DNA of 64,000 nucleotides from Acidobacteriota bacterium (GTDB lineage Bacteria; Acidobacteriota; JAAYUB01), in assembly GCA_018001935.1 (NCBI GenBank), contig JAGNHB010000013.1, positions 40,666 through 104,665 on the forward strand, in the 5' to 3' direction. Below the pieces are notes generated by a model, which saw only the letters and a program-made list of their open reading frames with translations, was not told the DNA's origin and did not search any database. Positions within the stretch are counted from its first letter, which is position 1; each line of letters begins with the position of its first letter. This document shows, piece by piece, positions 42,440-51,153 of the stretch. The translations under genes and the position numbers were made by a program.

Positions 42440-43354
42440 CGTTGTTTCCCTCCTGAAGCAGGATTGCCGGAAGAGCACAGTCGCGGTTTTGTATACGCGG
42501 AAGAAACTGAATATCAACCACGAAATACACGGAATACACGGAATAAGAACCACGAACCACACGAACCACACGGACGAAGAATTCAGAATTCAGGAGGCAG
42601 GAGGAAGAGACAGCCCTCTGGAGGCCTTGGTCGGGAGACCGTAAACCGGAGACGGTGCCTGGTCGGTTCACGGTGAACGGAAACCCCTCTTCTCCGTGCC
42701 TTCGTGAGAGACATTCCGGAAGCATCCTCCCGGAGGCGGGGCGACCCGGTGAAGGCGGGCTTTCGTGGTTCTTGGCCGCATCCCTGGCGCCCCGGTTTTC
42801 TTTGCGATCTTGGCGCCTTTGCGAGATCAGGATCCGGGGCGGCTCTCGCCAAGGCGCCAAGCTCGCAAAGGAAGACGGCATGGGTCGCAAATCCCGCAGC
42901 GCCCGCGGATCACTCCTTCCGGCTTCCGATTCTCCGTTGGTTCCGTGTGCTGCCGTGGTGAAAATAAGCCCGGAAGGAGTTCTCACGGAGGCACGGAGGC
43001 ATGGAGGCACCAGGCACGGAGGCACGGCACAGAGAGGACCGAGTGTCGAAAAACCGATTCTGAGGGCCTTCCGGTTTTCTCCGTGCCTTGGCGCCTTTGT
43101 GAGAGAGAAATTCCGGATCCACCAGCAATGATCGAACATGGATGGTCAGGATGGACAGGATGAGAGCGATCAGACGGGCGAAAAAGCCCAAGGTCGTTCC
43201 GACCCGATGCTCCGAGCCTCATGCATGTATTTCGGAGATACGGCCATCAGCCAACCAGAAAGATCCCGGGTTAGGTTCCGGCTTCGCCGGCTTGGGATTC
43301 CGATACCGACCCCGAGGGGAAATTCTCCGGACCTACAGCCTAAATAGCTTCAGC
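42440..43354. repeat. 915-bp repeat-only spacer
   Basis: It contains AACCACGAAATACACGGAAT runs (about 42516-42577), a CCGTGCCTTCGTGAGAGACA / GGCACGGAGGCATGG pair in opposed orientation around 42690-43030, GCGCCAAGCTCGCAAAGG near 42854, a GGATGGACAGGATGAG copy at 43148, CGATACCGACCCCGAGGGGA and CCTACAGCCTAAATAGC. Long open frames over it, on either strand, are made of these repeats. I see no gene. Confidence 0.8.
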
Positions 43355-44035
43355 CTATCCACCTTCTCTCGAGGCGGTTTCCGAGAGGAGTTGTTCGGCC
43401 AGGCTTTGGAGGTCGGAGAGGAAACGGGCGGGGTCGGGGGGGGCGATCCACTTGACGAGTTTCCAGTCCTCCTCGGTGGCCGAGGCCAGGCGCCGGGCCA
43501 CGTCCGGAGGGAAAACGCCGGCCGCTTTTCCCGCGGCGTCGCTCACCGCCCGGGAGAGGGACAGGCCGAGGGTCGTGCACAGACCCCAGATGTCGACCAG
43601 GTCCTTGGGTTCCTCCCGGTCCACCAGCGCGGTGACTTTGTTCGACAGGATGTTCTCGGGGGAGTCGATCCGCCCCAGGGCGGGGTGCTCCCGGGGTGTT
43701 CCGATCCGGCAGGGGACGTCGTTCACCCACTCGATCCGGAGGGCGGTCTCCCCGTCCCTGAGGATCAGGCGGGCAAAGCGTTCCTCGCGGGAAAGGACCT
43801 CGCAGGACCACCGGGCGTCCGCGGCGAGGGCGTGGATGGCCTGATCGCGCCACAGTCCGAATTCCGGACGGTGGTTGACGAAGAAGTCCAGGTCGTCGGA
43901 GAAGCGGTGACCGAGGTACGCACGGGAGAGGCAGGTCCCGCCGGTCAGGTAGAAACCGGTCCCCAAAGGGGCAAGTACACCGAGGACCTTGTCCTGAAAA
44001 GGGTAGAGCCGTTCAAGGTAGAGGTGGCTGTCCAT
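43355..44035 (-). CDS. AbiEii/AbiGii-type nucleotidyltransferase toxin
   Basis: This 226-aa protein has the family start YPFQDKVLGVLAPLGTGFYL, then TGGTCLSRAYLGHRFSDDLD, where GGTxL and SDDLD build the nucleotide and metal site, EWVNDVPCRIGTP and ENILSNKVTALVDREEPKDL. AbiEii toxins modify tRNA 3' ends or other RNA with NTPs. It lies 3 bp downstream of a small partner gene. The stop TAG is inside an AGGCTGAAG repeat. Confidence 0.9.
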   Translation of the reverse strand: MDSHLYLERLYPFQDKVLGVLAPLGTGFYLTGGTCLSRAYLGHRFSDDLDFFVNHRPEFGLWRDQAIHALAADARWSCEVLSREERFARLILRDGETALRIEWVNDVPCRIGTPREHPALGRIDSPENILSNKVTALVDREEPKDLVDIWGLCTTLGLSLSRAVSDAAGKAAGVFPPDVARRLASATEEDWKLVKWIAPPDPARFLSDLQSLAEQLLSETASREGG

Positions 44036-44038
44036 GGG

Positions 44039-44371
44039 TCAGTCCCGAGACGGGGAAGTCATCCACTCCGGGTGGCGGCGGGGGACCCATCGGCAGATGA
44101 AGTCCAGGCCACGCCTTCGGGATTCGGAGCGAACCCGGTCACGCCAGGAGGGCCACCCAGAGACCAGCCCGGCATAACCGAGAAAACCGACGATGTCGGC
44201 CCAGGACCCGTACTCCAGGAGCCTGAGGGAGGCCCAGTCCCGGCCGAACCGACCCCGTCGGAGACGGCCGGCCAGGATCTCCCGGAACTCCCCTTCGGAA
44301 ACCCGGTAGTCCCAGACGAAGGGGAGGGGGCGGGAGAGGTCCGGTTCGGGATTTGTGTCAGTAGTCGTCAT
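44039..44371 (-). CDS. small partner of the AbiEii-type toxin
   Basis: This 110-aa protein has PFVWDYRVSEGEFREILAGR, RDWASLRLLEYGSWADIVGF and SRRRGLDFICRWVPRRHPEW. This is a pattern I associate with small genes directly upstream of AbiEii-type nucleotidyltransferases (compact helical antitoxins rather than the AbiEi winged helix). It is the first of the pair. The antitoxin role is inferred from position. Confidence 0.65.
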   Translation of the reverse strand: MTTTDTNPEPDLSRPLPFVWDYRVSEGEFREILAGRLRRGRFGRDWASLRLLEYGSWADIVGFLGYAGLVSGWPSWRDRVRSESRRRGLDFICRWVPRRHPEWMTSPSRD

Positions 44372-44843
44372 GGGTCAGAAGTCAGACGGCGTCAGGACCT
44401 CTCCAGCAGCCATTTCCAGAGCCACGACTGCCAGGGAGCGGGAAATATTAGAAAAACTTACCGCTTGCTTACGCGCGCGGCTCCGATTCGTTTCTGTCGA
44501 ATGGACGGCGATCCCGCCGCCTCGCTGTCCGCCTTCAGTCTATCGGCCTTTCGATGGCGACGGCGATACCGATCCCGATCCCGAGGGGAATCCTTCCGGA
44601 CCTACAGCCCACAGCCTAAACAGCTACAGCCTTTTTTAACCACGAACCACACGAAAGACACGAACGGGGGATGGCCGCAGGGAGCACAGGGCAGCCATTG
44701 GCCGCAACCCAATCTGAACCCCGGATGTACACGGATACAGGACCCCACCCCCGCTGTCCTTTTGGTCCTTTACGTCCTTTTGGTCCCTGTCGTTTTCCGG
44801 CGGTCGAGTTGTCCGCTTCGCCCCGGATTCCCTGGCCGGCCCT
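44372..44843. repeat. repeat-containing spacer
   Basis: After about 150 bp of unassigned sequence there is a CTTCAGTCTATCGGCC, GCGACGGCGATACCGATCCC run, CCTACAGCCCACAGCC, AACCACGAACCACACGAAAG and GCAGGGAGCACAGGGCAG. I see no gene. The C-terminal end of the HepT gene follows. Confidence 0.8.
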
Positions 44844-45305
44844 TCAGGCCTCCGGGGGGGGCACGGGCCCGGTCCCGGGAGTTCGAGGACTCGCCCCCGG
44901 CGACTCGAGGATCTCCCGGGAGAAGGCGCGGAAGTCTTCGAGGTGGTGGTGGACGATGGCGAAGACAATCTCCCAGTCGATGCGGCGATAAGCATGGACG
45001 GCGATGTTGCGGAAGGCGACCGCCTTCATCATCCGATCCGCCACAACCGCGCTCAGAACGCCGGTGTCGCGGAGAACCGCGAAGGCTTCCCCCATGGTCT
45101 CGGGCGCGGGGACCCCTCCATCGGCGATTCGCATGGCCGCGAGGTCCACGCACAGCTGGACGGCGCGCTCCAGGTTCACGGCCAGGATGTCCTGCCGGTC
45201 GAGGTCGTCCGTCAGTTCCTCGACGTGCTCGGGGCGCTTTACCTCCAACCGCCGGAGGCAGCGTTCCAGGGACTCGAGCTTGGCGAGGGTCACATCGTGG
45301 TCCAT
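44844..45305 (-). CDS. HepT-like HEPN toxin (DUF86)
   Basis: This 153-aa HEPN-domain RNase begins MDHDVTLAKLESLERCLRRL. It contains DILAVNLERAVQLCVDLAAM and the catalytic RX4HXY motif RNIAVHAY near residue 113. In characterised HepT proteins the Tyr is AMPylated by MntA. The start is ATG 45305, inside the mntA end (16-base overlap). A Pro-rich C-terminal tail (ASPRTPGTGPVPPPEA) is unusual for the family and ends in repeat-rich DNA. Confidence 0.9.
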   Translation of the reverse strand: MDHDVTLAKLESLERCLRRLEVKRPEHVEELTDDLDRQDILAVNLERAVQLCVDLAAMRIADGGVPAPETMGEAFAVLRDTGVLSAVVADRMMKAVAFRNIAVHAYRRIDWEIVFAIVHHHLEDFRAFSREILESPGASPRTPGTGPVPPPEA

Positions 45306-45694
45306 CGCAACACCCTGCTTTCCCGGATGTGTCGGACGAGCGGCTGGAAATCCGCCGCATCGTACCACAGGCGGCGAAGGAGCTCGGCGAGCAGCAGCGG
45401 GTCCCGGCAAAGAAGCCGGGTCCCCCGGCACAAGACGGCCCTCAGCAGCGGCCCCGTCGCGGTCCGGAGGTCCACGAGGTCCACGGGGCGGCCCGAAGCC
45501 AAGGAGAATCGCTCCATCAGCTCCATCTTGCGCTCCCACCCGATCCGGTCCGCGTCGGCCACGGCGAGGTCCAGGTCGCTCTCCCGCCCGGCTTCGCCCC
45601 GGGCGACGGATCCGAAGAGAAAGGCCAGCTGCAGGCGGGGATCCTCCTGGCAGAGGCGGATGCAGGATTCAAGAATGTCGTGAGGGAAGGACAT
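45290..45694 (-). CDS. MntA-like nucleotidyltransferase antitoxin
   Basis: This 134-aa minimal nucleotidyltransferase has the exact GSX10DXD motif: GSVARGEAGRESDLDLAV. It also has PVDLVDLRTATGPLLRAVLC. MntA-type proteins AMPylate the HEPN toxin Tyr with ATP and silence it. It is upstream of and overlaps the HepT gene, the usual order. All key residues are present, so this pair is likely functional. Confidence 0.9.
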   Translation of the reverse strand: MSFPHDILESCIRLCQEDPRLQLAFLFGSVARGEAGRESDLDLAVADADRIGWERKMELMERFSLASGRPVDLVDLRTATGPLLRAVLCRGTRLLCRDPLLLAELLRRLWYDAADFQPLVRHIRESRVLRWTTM

Positions 45695-46240
45695 GGAATT
45701 GGACCCGGTTTCGGGGGGGGCGCCGTCGCGTAAACCGCAAACCGGAAATTCTAACCACGGATGAACGCGGATTGATCGGAGAATGAACCACGGAATACAC
45801 GAAATAAACGGACGAGACAGGCGGAATCCAGAATCCAGGAGGCGGAAGTCAGGAGCGGAGAGTCGGCAATCCGGAGACCGGAGGCGGAAGAGAAGGGGCC
45901 AGGAGGCCGGAGACCGCGTTTGGCCTGGTCCCGCTTTCTTTTCTCGTCCGAGCCCGGTGGCACGCTTGTTGAGTGCAAGCCGCGCCGCTCCGAAGACTGC
46001 GCGGCGCGGTCAAAGCGGCGCTCCGGCCGCCTGCGCGCCGCACTCCACGGAGCGAACCGCGCGGCGACGGGGAAGGGGAACGAACCCCTGATTTCACTCA
46101 TGCTCACTTATGAGAAGAGGCTCCGGTCCGACCTTCAGCCTGACCGCCTTCAGCCTATCGACCTTTCGACTGCGACGGCGATACCGATTCCGACCCCGAT
46201 TAAATCCGTTCCGACCTTCAGTCTGACCGCCTTCAGCCTA
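45695..46240. repeat. repeat-containing spacer
   Basis: It holds ACCACGGAATACACGAAATA, CGCGCCGCTCC / GGCGCGGTCAAAGCGGCG at about 45981-46060 (repeated at 59309-59390), CTTCAGCCTGACCGCCTTCA, a GCGACGGCGATACCGATTCC run and a second CTTCAGTCTGACCGCCTTCA that joins the stop of the next gene. No gene is seen. Confidence 0.8.
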
Positions 46241-46999
46241 TCAGCCTTCTTCCGGGCGGGGACGATTATGGCGCAGGGTTTCGAGTTCCTGGCGGAGGGG
46301 GGCCCAGTATTCCGCGTCGCGGCGGCGTTCCTCACGCTCCTCGTGGTCGAGGGCGCCCGACATCCCGGAGAGGTCGTGGTCCAGGGCCCGCTTGACGGCC
46401 GGCCGGGACTTGGCGACGTCCGACGCCTCGGTTGGGTATCGGTCGCACAGTCGGGCGAGCAGACCGGGGGTCCGCGCCTCCCGCAGCCAGAAACGGACCC
46501 TTTCCGGGGTAGCGTCCACTGCGGAGAGGGCGTCGGCCTCCACCAGGCGTCGGATCATGGGCCAGTCCTTGTCCCGCTGGGTTTTCTTGGCGGCAACCAG
46601 GTCGGGAAGGCTGAGAAGGTCCACCGGCAGGCCGTCCTCCAGCGTCACGGTGGTGCGGCGCTCCCAGAGGGACGCAAAGGGATCCACCCCCCGCAGGTTC
46701 GACATGAGGTCGATACGCAGGCCCGCCACGTCGGGGTGGGTGCAGCGAAAGTGAACGGCGTGCCCGCGCCGGAGCACCTCGGGCCCCAGGGGCGGGACGG
46801 CCACGGGTTGGGCCGCCAGGTCGGAAAGGGCCTCCCTCAAGCGCTCCAGGTTGCCGGGGTCGGGCAGGACGACGAAGTCGCTGTCCCGGCTGAACTCAGA
46901 CGCGCCGTACAAGATGCAGGCCTGTCCGCCCATCAGCAGGGCCTTCACCTTCCTCGCGGAGAAGGTCGAAAGGACTCTGCGAATCGGGTTCAGGATCAA
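46241..46999 (-). CDS. nucleotidyltransferase-fold protein, probable toxin of a two-gene module
   Basis: This 252-aa protein starts with TTG at 46999 and has LSTFSARKVKALLMGGQACI and LYGASEFSRDSDFVVLPDPG, a nucleotidyltransferase GG-Xn-SxD type core, with LRIDLMSNLRGVDPF and LPDLVAAKKTQRDKDWPMI later. The C-terminal 100 residues are helical. It overlaps the small partner upstream by about 100 bp. Families like this are found in AbiEii-like or MenA-like modules. The stop is in a GGCTGATAGGCTGAAGG repeat, which also supplies the final Glu-Gly. Confidence 0.75.
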   Translation of the reverse strand: MILNPIRRVLSTFSARKVKALLMGGQACILYGASEFSRDSDFVVLPDPGNLERLREALSDLAAQPVAVPPLGPEVLRRGHAVHFRCTHPDVAGLRIDLMSNLRGVDPFASLWERRTTVTLEDGLPVDLLSLPDLVAAKKTQRDKDWPMIRRLVEADALSAVDATPERVRFWLREARTPGLLARLCDRYPTEASDVAKSRPAVKRALDHDLSGMSGALDHEEREERRRDAEYWAPLRQELETLRHNRPRPEEG

Positions 47000-47138
47000 G
47001 GCTTCCTCCGAGGGACAGGTAGGCCGCCCAGAGTTTTTCCGACTCCGTGAAACGTCGGGCGGGGGTGAGACGGTACCAGTCCAGCCACTCGTCCTCGACG
47101 GTTTCGGGGGCGGGGAACAAAGGAAGGATCGGCATCAC
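46896..47138 (-). CDS. small partner gene of the nucleotidyltransferase
   Basis: This 80-aa protein has DEWLDWYRLTPARRFTESEK, LWAAYLSLGGSLDPEPDSQS and PFDLL. The pattern LGGxLDPEPDPQSPF is one I recognise from small genes preceding nucleotidyltransferase genes. The long out-of-frame overlap with the next gene (46896-46999) is unusual; the true end may be at this stop, with coupling through the TTG start. It presumably acts as antitoxin. Confidence 0.65.
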   Translation of the reverse strand: MMPILPLFPAPETVEDEWLDWYRLTPARRFTESEKLWAAYLSLGGSLDPEPDSQSPFDLLREEGEGPADGRTGLHLVRRV

Positions 47139-47559
47139 GGGGGACTCCGGTTGCTTCAGGGCCGGTCACAAACCGATTCGGACGGATGGATTTACAACCA
47201 CGAATCAGACGAAAAGGGGACGGGGGATTTGAACCACGAACCACACGAACCACACGAACAAAGGAGACAGGAGATGGGATCGTTAACCACTAATTGCACT
47301 AATGGGCACTCATGAGAAGAGGCTCTGGTCCGACCTTCAGCCTAACAGCCTTCAGCCTGGCGACCTTTCTATGGCGACGGCGATTGCGACGGCGACCCCG
47401 ATACCGACCCCGATTCCGATACCGATACCGAGGGATTCTACTCCGACCTTCAGCCTAACCGCCTTCAGTCTATCCACCTTTCGATGGCGATGGCGACTGC
47501 GATACCAATACCGACCCCGATGGGAATCCCTCCGAACCTACAGCCTACAGCCTAAACCC
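47139..47559. repeat. composite intergenic repeat
   Basis: AACCACGAATCAGACGAAAA, AACCACGAACCACACGAACC, AACCACTAATTGCACTAATG, CTTCAGCCTAACAGCCTTCA, two long hexamer runs of the CCGATACCGACCCCGATTCC type (about 47378-47435 and 47484-47525), CTTCAGCCTAACCGCCTTCA and CCTACAGCCTACAGCC. The last supplies the wbpA stop. Confidence 0.88.
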
Positions 47560-49278
47560 CTACAGCCTTGACTGTGCGGGACGGAGGCGGTGGATGTGGC
47601 CTCTTCCCAGGCCCTTCACCTCGCAGCCCAGCTCGAGGTAGCGACGGATCCGGGCGTCGTCGAGGATACCGAAGCAGTCGACGACGGCCAGGGGCTTCTC
47701 GGGAAGGGTGGCGGGGGTGTCGCGCCGGGCCTCCGGCCCCGTGGGGATCCCGGTCCCGCCCGGGGTCGGGGCGGGGGACGGGCTTTTCCGCGCGGCGGCG
47801 ACGACGGCGTCGGGGTCGAGGTCGAGGTAGGGGGCGTGGCGCACCGCCAGGACCACCGCGTCGGCGCCGGCCAGGGCCGCGTCGAGGTCTTTTTCCACCT
47901 TCAGGTCCTTGAGTTTCTTCTGGTTGCGGAAGAAGACCGCCTTGGAGTGACCCGGGTAGTCCTCCTGGTTGGCTAACTCCCACCAGATGTCCACGTAGGG
48001 GTCGTGGACCCGGATCTCCGCCCCCATCTCCGCCAGCTTGCGGATCAGGACCTCCGAGCCGCTGTAGCGGGTGTCGCCCACGTCCTCGCGGTAGGAGGCG
48101 CCCAGCACCAGCACCTCGGCGCCGGCGACGGGGACGCCCAGTTCCTTGAGGGCGTCGCGCACCAGCTGGGCGGCGTGGAGGGCGCGGGTGTCGTTGACGT
48201 CGATGGCCAGCGGGGTGAAGCGGAAGATGTCGTCGTCGAAGCCCAGGATGTGCCGGTGGGCCCACACCCCCAGGCCGCCGTCCTTGGGGAGGCAGTAGCC
48301 GCCGATGCCGGGGCCGGGGAAGATCAGGTTGGAGTGGGTGGGCCGGCGCCGGACCGCCTCGATGACCTTGACGAGGTCGATGCCGTTGCGCTCGGCGAAG
48401 AGGCTCCACTCGTCCAGGAAGGCCAATATGGTGGCCCGGTAGCTGTTCTCCACGATCTTGGCGGTCTCGGACTCGATGGGGCGGTCCAGGACGGTGAGCG
48501 GGTACTGTTCGGTGTGGAGGACTTCGTTGAGAAACTTCACCACCTTCTCCCGGGCGGCTTCGTTGACGCCTGAGCACACCCGCCAGAAGTCGCGGATGGA
48601 GGCCACGTACTGGCGCCCCGGCATCACGCGCTCGTAGGAGTGGGCCAGGAGGGGGTCGGTGGGGATGCCGCGCTGGCGGAAGATCTTGCGCATGGTGGGG
48701 AGGGCCACCTGCTCGGTGGTCCCGGGCGCCACGGTGGTCTCGATGAGCACCAGGGCGTGGGGGGGGATGTTCCGGGCGATGATCTCCAGGGACTCCTCGA
48801 GGGCCCCCATCTCCACGTGCCCGGAGCGGACGTTGCCCAGGTCCTTCTTGGCGTAGTCGAGCTGGACGTCCACGATCACCACGTCCGCCAGGGTGAGGAC
48901 CTCGTAGGTGTAGGTGGCCGTCAGGCTCTTCTTCTCCAGGACGCAGCGGGCGATCAGGGGCGCCACCTCGGGGTCCTCGGCGCGCACCGGGCTCTCGCCG
49001 CGGTTGAGGAAGGGGATTTTCCAGAAGCTGCGGGCGCTGGGGCGCTGCATGCCGATGACGAACTTCGCGGGGCGGCCGTCGGGGAAGGCGGTGTCGGCCA
49101 CGATGGCGGCCATGACGGCGCCGACAAAGCCGACGCCCATGACCACCACGATCTCGCGGCCCTCGGCCCGGGCGGCGTCGGCCAAGGCCTTCACCCGCGC
49201 GAATTCCGCGGGGTAGTCGGACTCGGCCGGGAGGGGCCAAGCGCTGCCGTCGGGGGCGAGGGAAACGGGCTTGGGCAT
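47560..49278 (-). CDS. wbpA: WbpA-type UDP-N-acetyl-glucosamine 6-dehydrogenase
   Basis: This 572-aa nucleotide-sugar dehydrogenase would convert UDP-GlcNAc to UDP-GlcNAc-uronate with two NAD. Seen: VMGVGFVGAVMAAIVADTAF (Gly48-Gly53 loop), ETTVAPGTTEQVALPTMRK, ESETAKIVENSYRATILAFL, and the catalytic Cys in GPGIGGYCLPKDGGLG; C-terminal RYSGSEVLIRKLAEMGA, DPYVDIWWEL. It belongs to a longer family than classic WbpA (about 430 aa), and a Pro-rich stretch (KSPSPAPTPGGTGIP) near 515-545 adds more. Its last residues (QSRL) and TAG come from the repeat. It is the first committed enzyme and first gene of the locus. Confidence 0.88.
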   Translation of the reverse strand: MPKPVSLAPDGSAWPLPAESDYPAEFARVKALADAARAEGREIVVVMGVGFVGAVMAAIVADTAFPDGRPAKFVIGMQRPSARSFWKIPFLNRGESPVRAEDPEVAPLIARCVLEKKSLTATYTYEVLTLADVVIVDVQLDYAKKDLGNVRSGHVEMGALEESLEIIARNIPPHALVLIETTVAPGTTEQVALPTMRKIFRQRGIPTDPLLAHSYERVMPGRQYVASIRDFWRVCSGVNEAAREKVVKFLNEVLHTEQYPLTVLDRPIESETAKIVENSYRATILAFLDEWSLFAERNGIDLVKVIEAVRRRPTHSNLIFPGPGIGGYCLPKDGGLGVWAHRHILGFDDDIFRFTPLAIDVNDTRALHAAQLVRDALKELGVPVAGAEVLVLGASYREDVGDTRYSGSEVLIRKLAEMGAEIRVHDPYVDIWWELANQEDYPGHSKAVFFRNQKKLKDLKVEKDLDAALAGADAVVLAVRHAPYLDLDPDAVVAAARKSPSPAPTPGGTGIPTGPEARRDTPATLPEKPLAVVDCFGILDDARIRRYLELGCEVKGLGRGHIHRLRPAQSRL

Positions 49279-50060
49279 GGGGGGGGCTCCTCTGGGTAGG
49301 CTGAAGGCTGTTAGGCTGAAGGCTGTTAGGCCGGAGAAAATCTTTTCGGGGTCGGAATCGGGGTCGGAATCGGTATCGCAGACGGTATCGGTATCGGTAT
49401 CGCAGTCGGTATCGGTATCGCTATCGGAAAGGTTTGTCGCCCCTTCAGCGGATCGTTTTTGTCAACCCGGGCTACAAGCGAGGCGTTCGCAACAAGCCCT
49501 TTTCTCTCACAGAGGCACGGAGGCACGGAGAAATGCAAATCGTATTTGATAGAAAAAACTTGTGATTCCTCATCGGGCCTTCGTGAGAGAGAGAGTCCGG
49601 AAGGTCTCTTTCGGCGGTGCGGTGACTGGGTGAAGGCCGGCTTTCGTGTTCGAGAGCGACGGCGAGGCGATGGCGACGGGGAAACCCTATGGCGATGGCG
49701 ATAGCGACTGCGATTCCGACTGCGATACCGATACCGATACCGATAAGATTTGCTCCGACCTAACAGCCTTCAGCCTAACAGCCTTCAGCCTTCCCCAGTA
49801 CGTAGCTCCGCCGTGATGTGCACGGGGCACACGGTGAAAGGCCGGGTTCACTTGTTTCGCGCTCACAACCCAAATGACGTTTCCGGCATCTGGAAAACAC
49901 CGGAAGCCGTATTTTAGTCAATCGTTTCGCTCAAATCAAGTCCTATATCACACAAATCTTGAAACCGACCCCGGGCGGGAGCCTTCACTCCCCCGCCAAC
50001 CGTTTCGATGCGGGCCGGGGGGGCGGGGTTCGGCCACACCCGCTGGGCGTTTTGGGGTCG
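49279..50060. repeat. repeat-rich spacer upstream of wbpA
   Basis: It contains AGGCTGAAGGCTGTTAGG pairs, a GGTATCGGTATCGGTATCGC hexamer run on the opposite orientation (49345-49430), an 82-bp inverted-repeat element (49506-49587, listed separately), another hexamer run CGATTCCGACTGCGATACCG (49690-49745) and CTTCAGCCTAACAGCCTTCA. I see no gene from 49800 to 50060. Confidence 0.8.
49506..49587 (+). repeat. MITE-like 82-bp inverted-repeat element, copy 1 (diverged)
   Basis: It begins CTCACAGAGGCACGGAGGCA, continues GAAATGCAAATCGTATTTGA and ends with CCTTCGTGAG. It matches the 87-bp elements at 56956-57042 and 59475-59561 over its left half; the right half has diverged. Confidence 0.7.
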
Positions 50061-50067
50061 CGCCGGC

Positions 50068-50160
50068 TTGAACCCCGCTGGGGTGCTGCGTCTGCGAACC
50101 CCTCGGGGTGCCGCGGCCTTGAACTCCGCAGGGGTGCGGCGTCCTCGAACCCCGCAGGTG
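50068..50160. repeat. tandem GAACCCCGC-type palindromic units
   Basis: About three to four 31-33-bp units, each with a small palindrome: GAACCCCGCTGGGGTGC, GAACCCCTCGGGGTGCC, GAACTCCGCAGGGGTGC, GAACCCCGCAGG. They pass directly into the AATATTTGTAG segment that begins each REP cluster. Confidence 0.7.
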
Positions 50161-50264
50161 AAATATTTGTAGTAATAGCGGTTATTGAGTATTTCCCCGC
50201 GCGCCGCCGGGTCCACACCCCGTCAGGGGTGTAATATTTGTAGAATAGCGGTTGTTTTTAATTT

Positions 50265-50330
50265 CCCCCGCGCGCCGCCGGGGGTGAGGCGTGCTCCGGA
50301 GCACCCTCCCGGGCCGGCGGCGCGCGGGGG
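50265..50330. repeat. REP-type long palindrome 1
   Basis: Arms CCCCGCGCGCCGCCGG and CCGGCGGCGCGCGGGG surround a loop with the perfect palindrome GTGCTCCGGAGCAC. The same structure occurs at 51154-51221, 51761-51827, 52654-52724, 53254-53324, 57577-57643 and, degenerate, 62748-62818. Confidence 0.88.
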
Positions 50331-50470
50331 GAGGGAAACCGGTAACCCGCCAGGCTACATATGTTCGTCTCTGCGGGGACGGTGAGGGTCGGCCGCGGGG
50401 GCGAACGACGGCAGCACGAAAGGCCGCGGTTGATTGTTCCTTGTGAAAACACGGTTTGCCGGCTCGACCG

Positions 50471-50929
50471 TCAATCGTAGAATTCGAAAAGGTATTGTTC
50501 GTCATAGGAAATGTCGAAACGGTCCAGGAGCGTGAGATATTCCGTTCGGAAGGGGACCCGGGCATGGTGGGATCTCTGGTTGAGGATATATCGCACCACC
50601 CGGTCCAATTGCGAACGGGAATAGGAGAAGGCTCCGAACCCGCTTTGCCAGGCGTATCCGCCGAACCAACCCTTCTCCTTGATGAAGCGGGTGGATCCGC
50701 TCTTCATGTCCCGGGCCAGGGCGGAGATCGCCCCGGTAGGGTTGAGGCCGACGAGGACATGGAGATGGTCCGGCATGCCCCCGATGGCGAGGAGTTTGTG
50801 GCCCTGGTTCTGCACGATGCCGGTGACGTACCGGCAGACGTCGTCCAGTCGGTCACCGTGGAGGAGATTGCACCGTCCGCTCACGGCGAAGACGAAATGG
50901 ATGTAAATCCGGGTGTAGGTGTTTGGCAT
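50471..50929 (-). CDS. IS200-like / REP-associated tyrosine transposase, copy 1
   Basis: This 152-aa Y1 HUH-type single-strand DNA transposase shows YTRIYIHFVFAVSGRCNLLH, the metal-binding HUH pair in GGMPDHLHVLVGL (His55, His57) and the catalytic Tyr114 in VVRYILNQRSHH, with GYAWQSGFGAFSYS before it. All catalytic residues are present. GGAGGA lies 7 bases before the ATG. Its setting between long palindromes suggests a RAYT, the domesticated type that moves or maintains REP elements. The second copy at 51968-52429 differs by only a few residues, so duplication is recent. Confidence 0.92.
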   Translation of the reverse strand: MPNTYTRIYIHFVFAVSGRCNLLHGDRLDDVCRYVTGIVQNQGHKLLAIGGMPDHLHVLVGLNPTGAISALARDMKSGSTRFIKEKGWFGGYAWQSGFGAFSYSRSQLDRVVRYILNQRSHHARVPFRTEYLTLLDRFDISYDEQYLFEFYD

Positions 50930-51153
50930 GGTTGGTTCCTCCGGAGCGTGTGCCTTCACCTTTACTAACGTTTCTCTCGGGATTTTTCCGAAGTTTTTTA
51001 GGGAGGTAGAGATGAAATTTGGCTCCTGTCCTCGAGACCCGCAGGTGAAATATTTGTAGTAATAGCGGTTATTGAGTATTTCCCCCCCGCGCCGCCGGGT
51101 CCACACCCCGTTAGGGGTGTAATGTTTGTAGTGAAAGCGGTTGTTTTTAATTT

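Noticed and set aside
42583..43191. Proteins with TEARRHGG- or NHEPHEPHE-like sequence
   Set aside because: These are translations of the GGCACGGAGGCACGG and AACCACGAACCACACGAA repeats, a known source of false gene calls.
43142..45733. 863-aa open frame on the plus strand
   Set aside because: It runs antisense through AbiEii, HepT and MntA genes and through repeats; its composition is that of a high-GC shadow frame.
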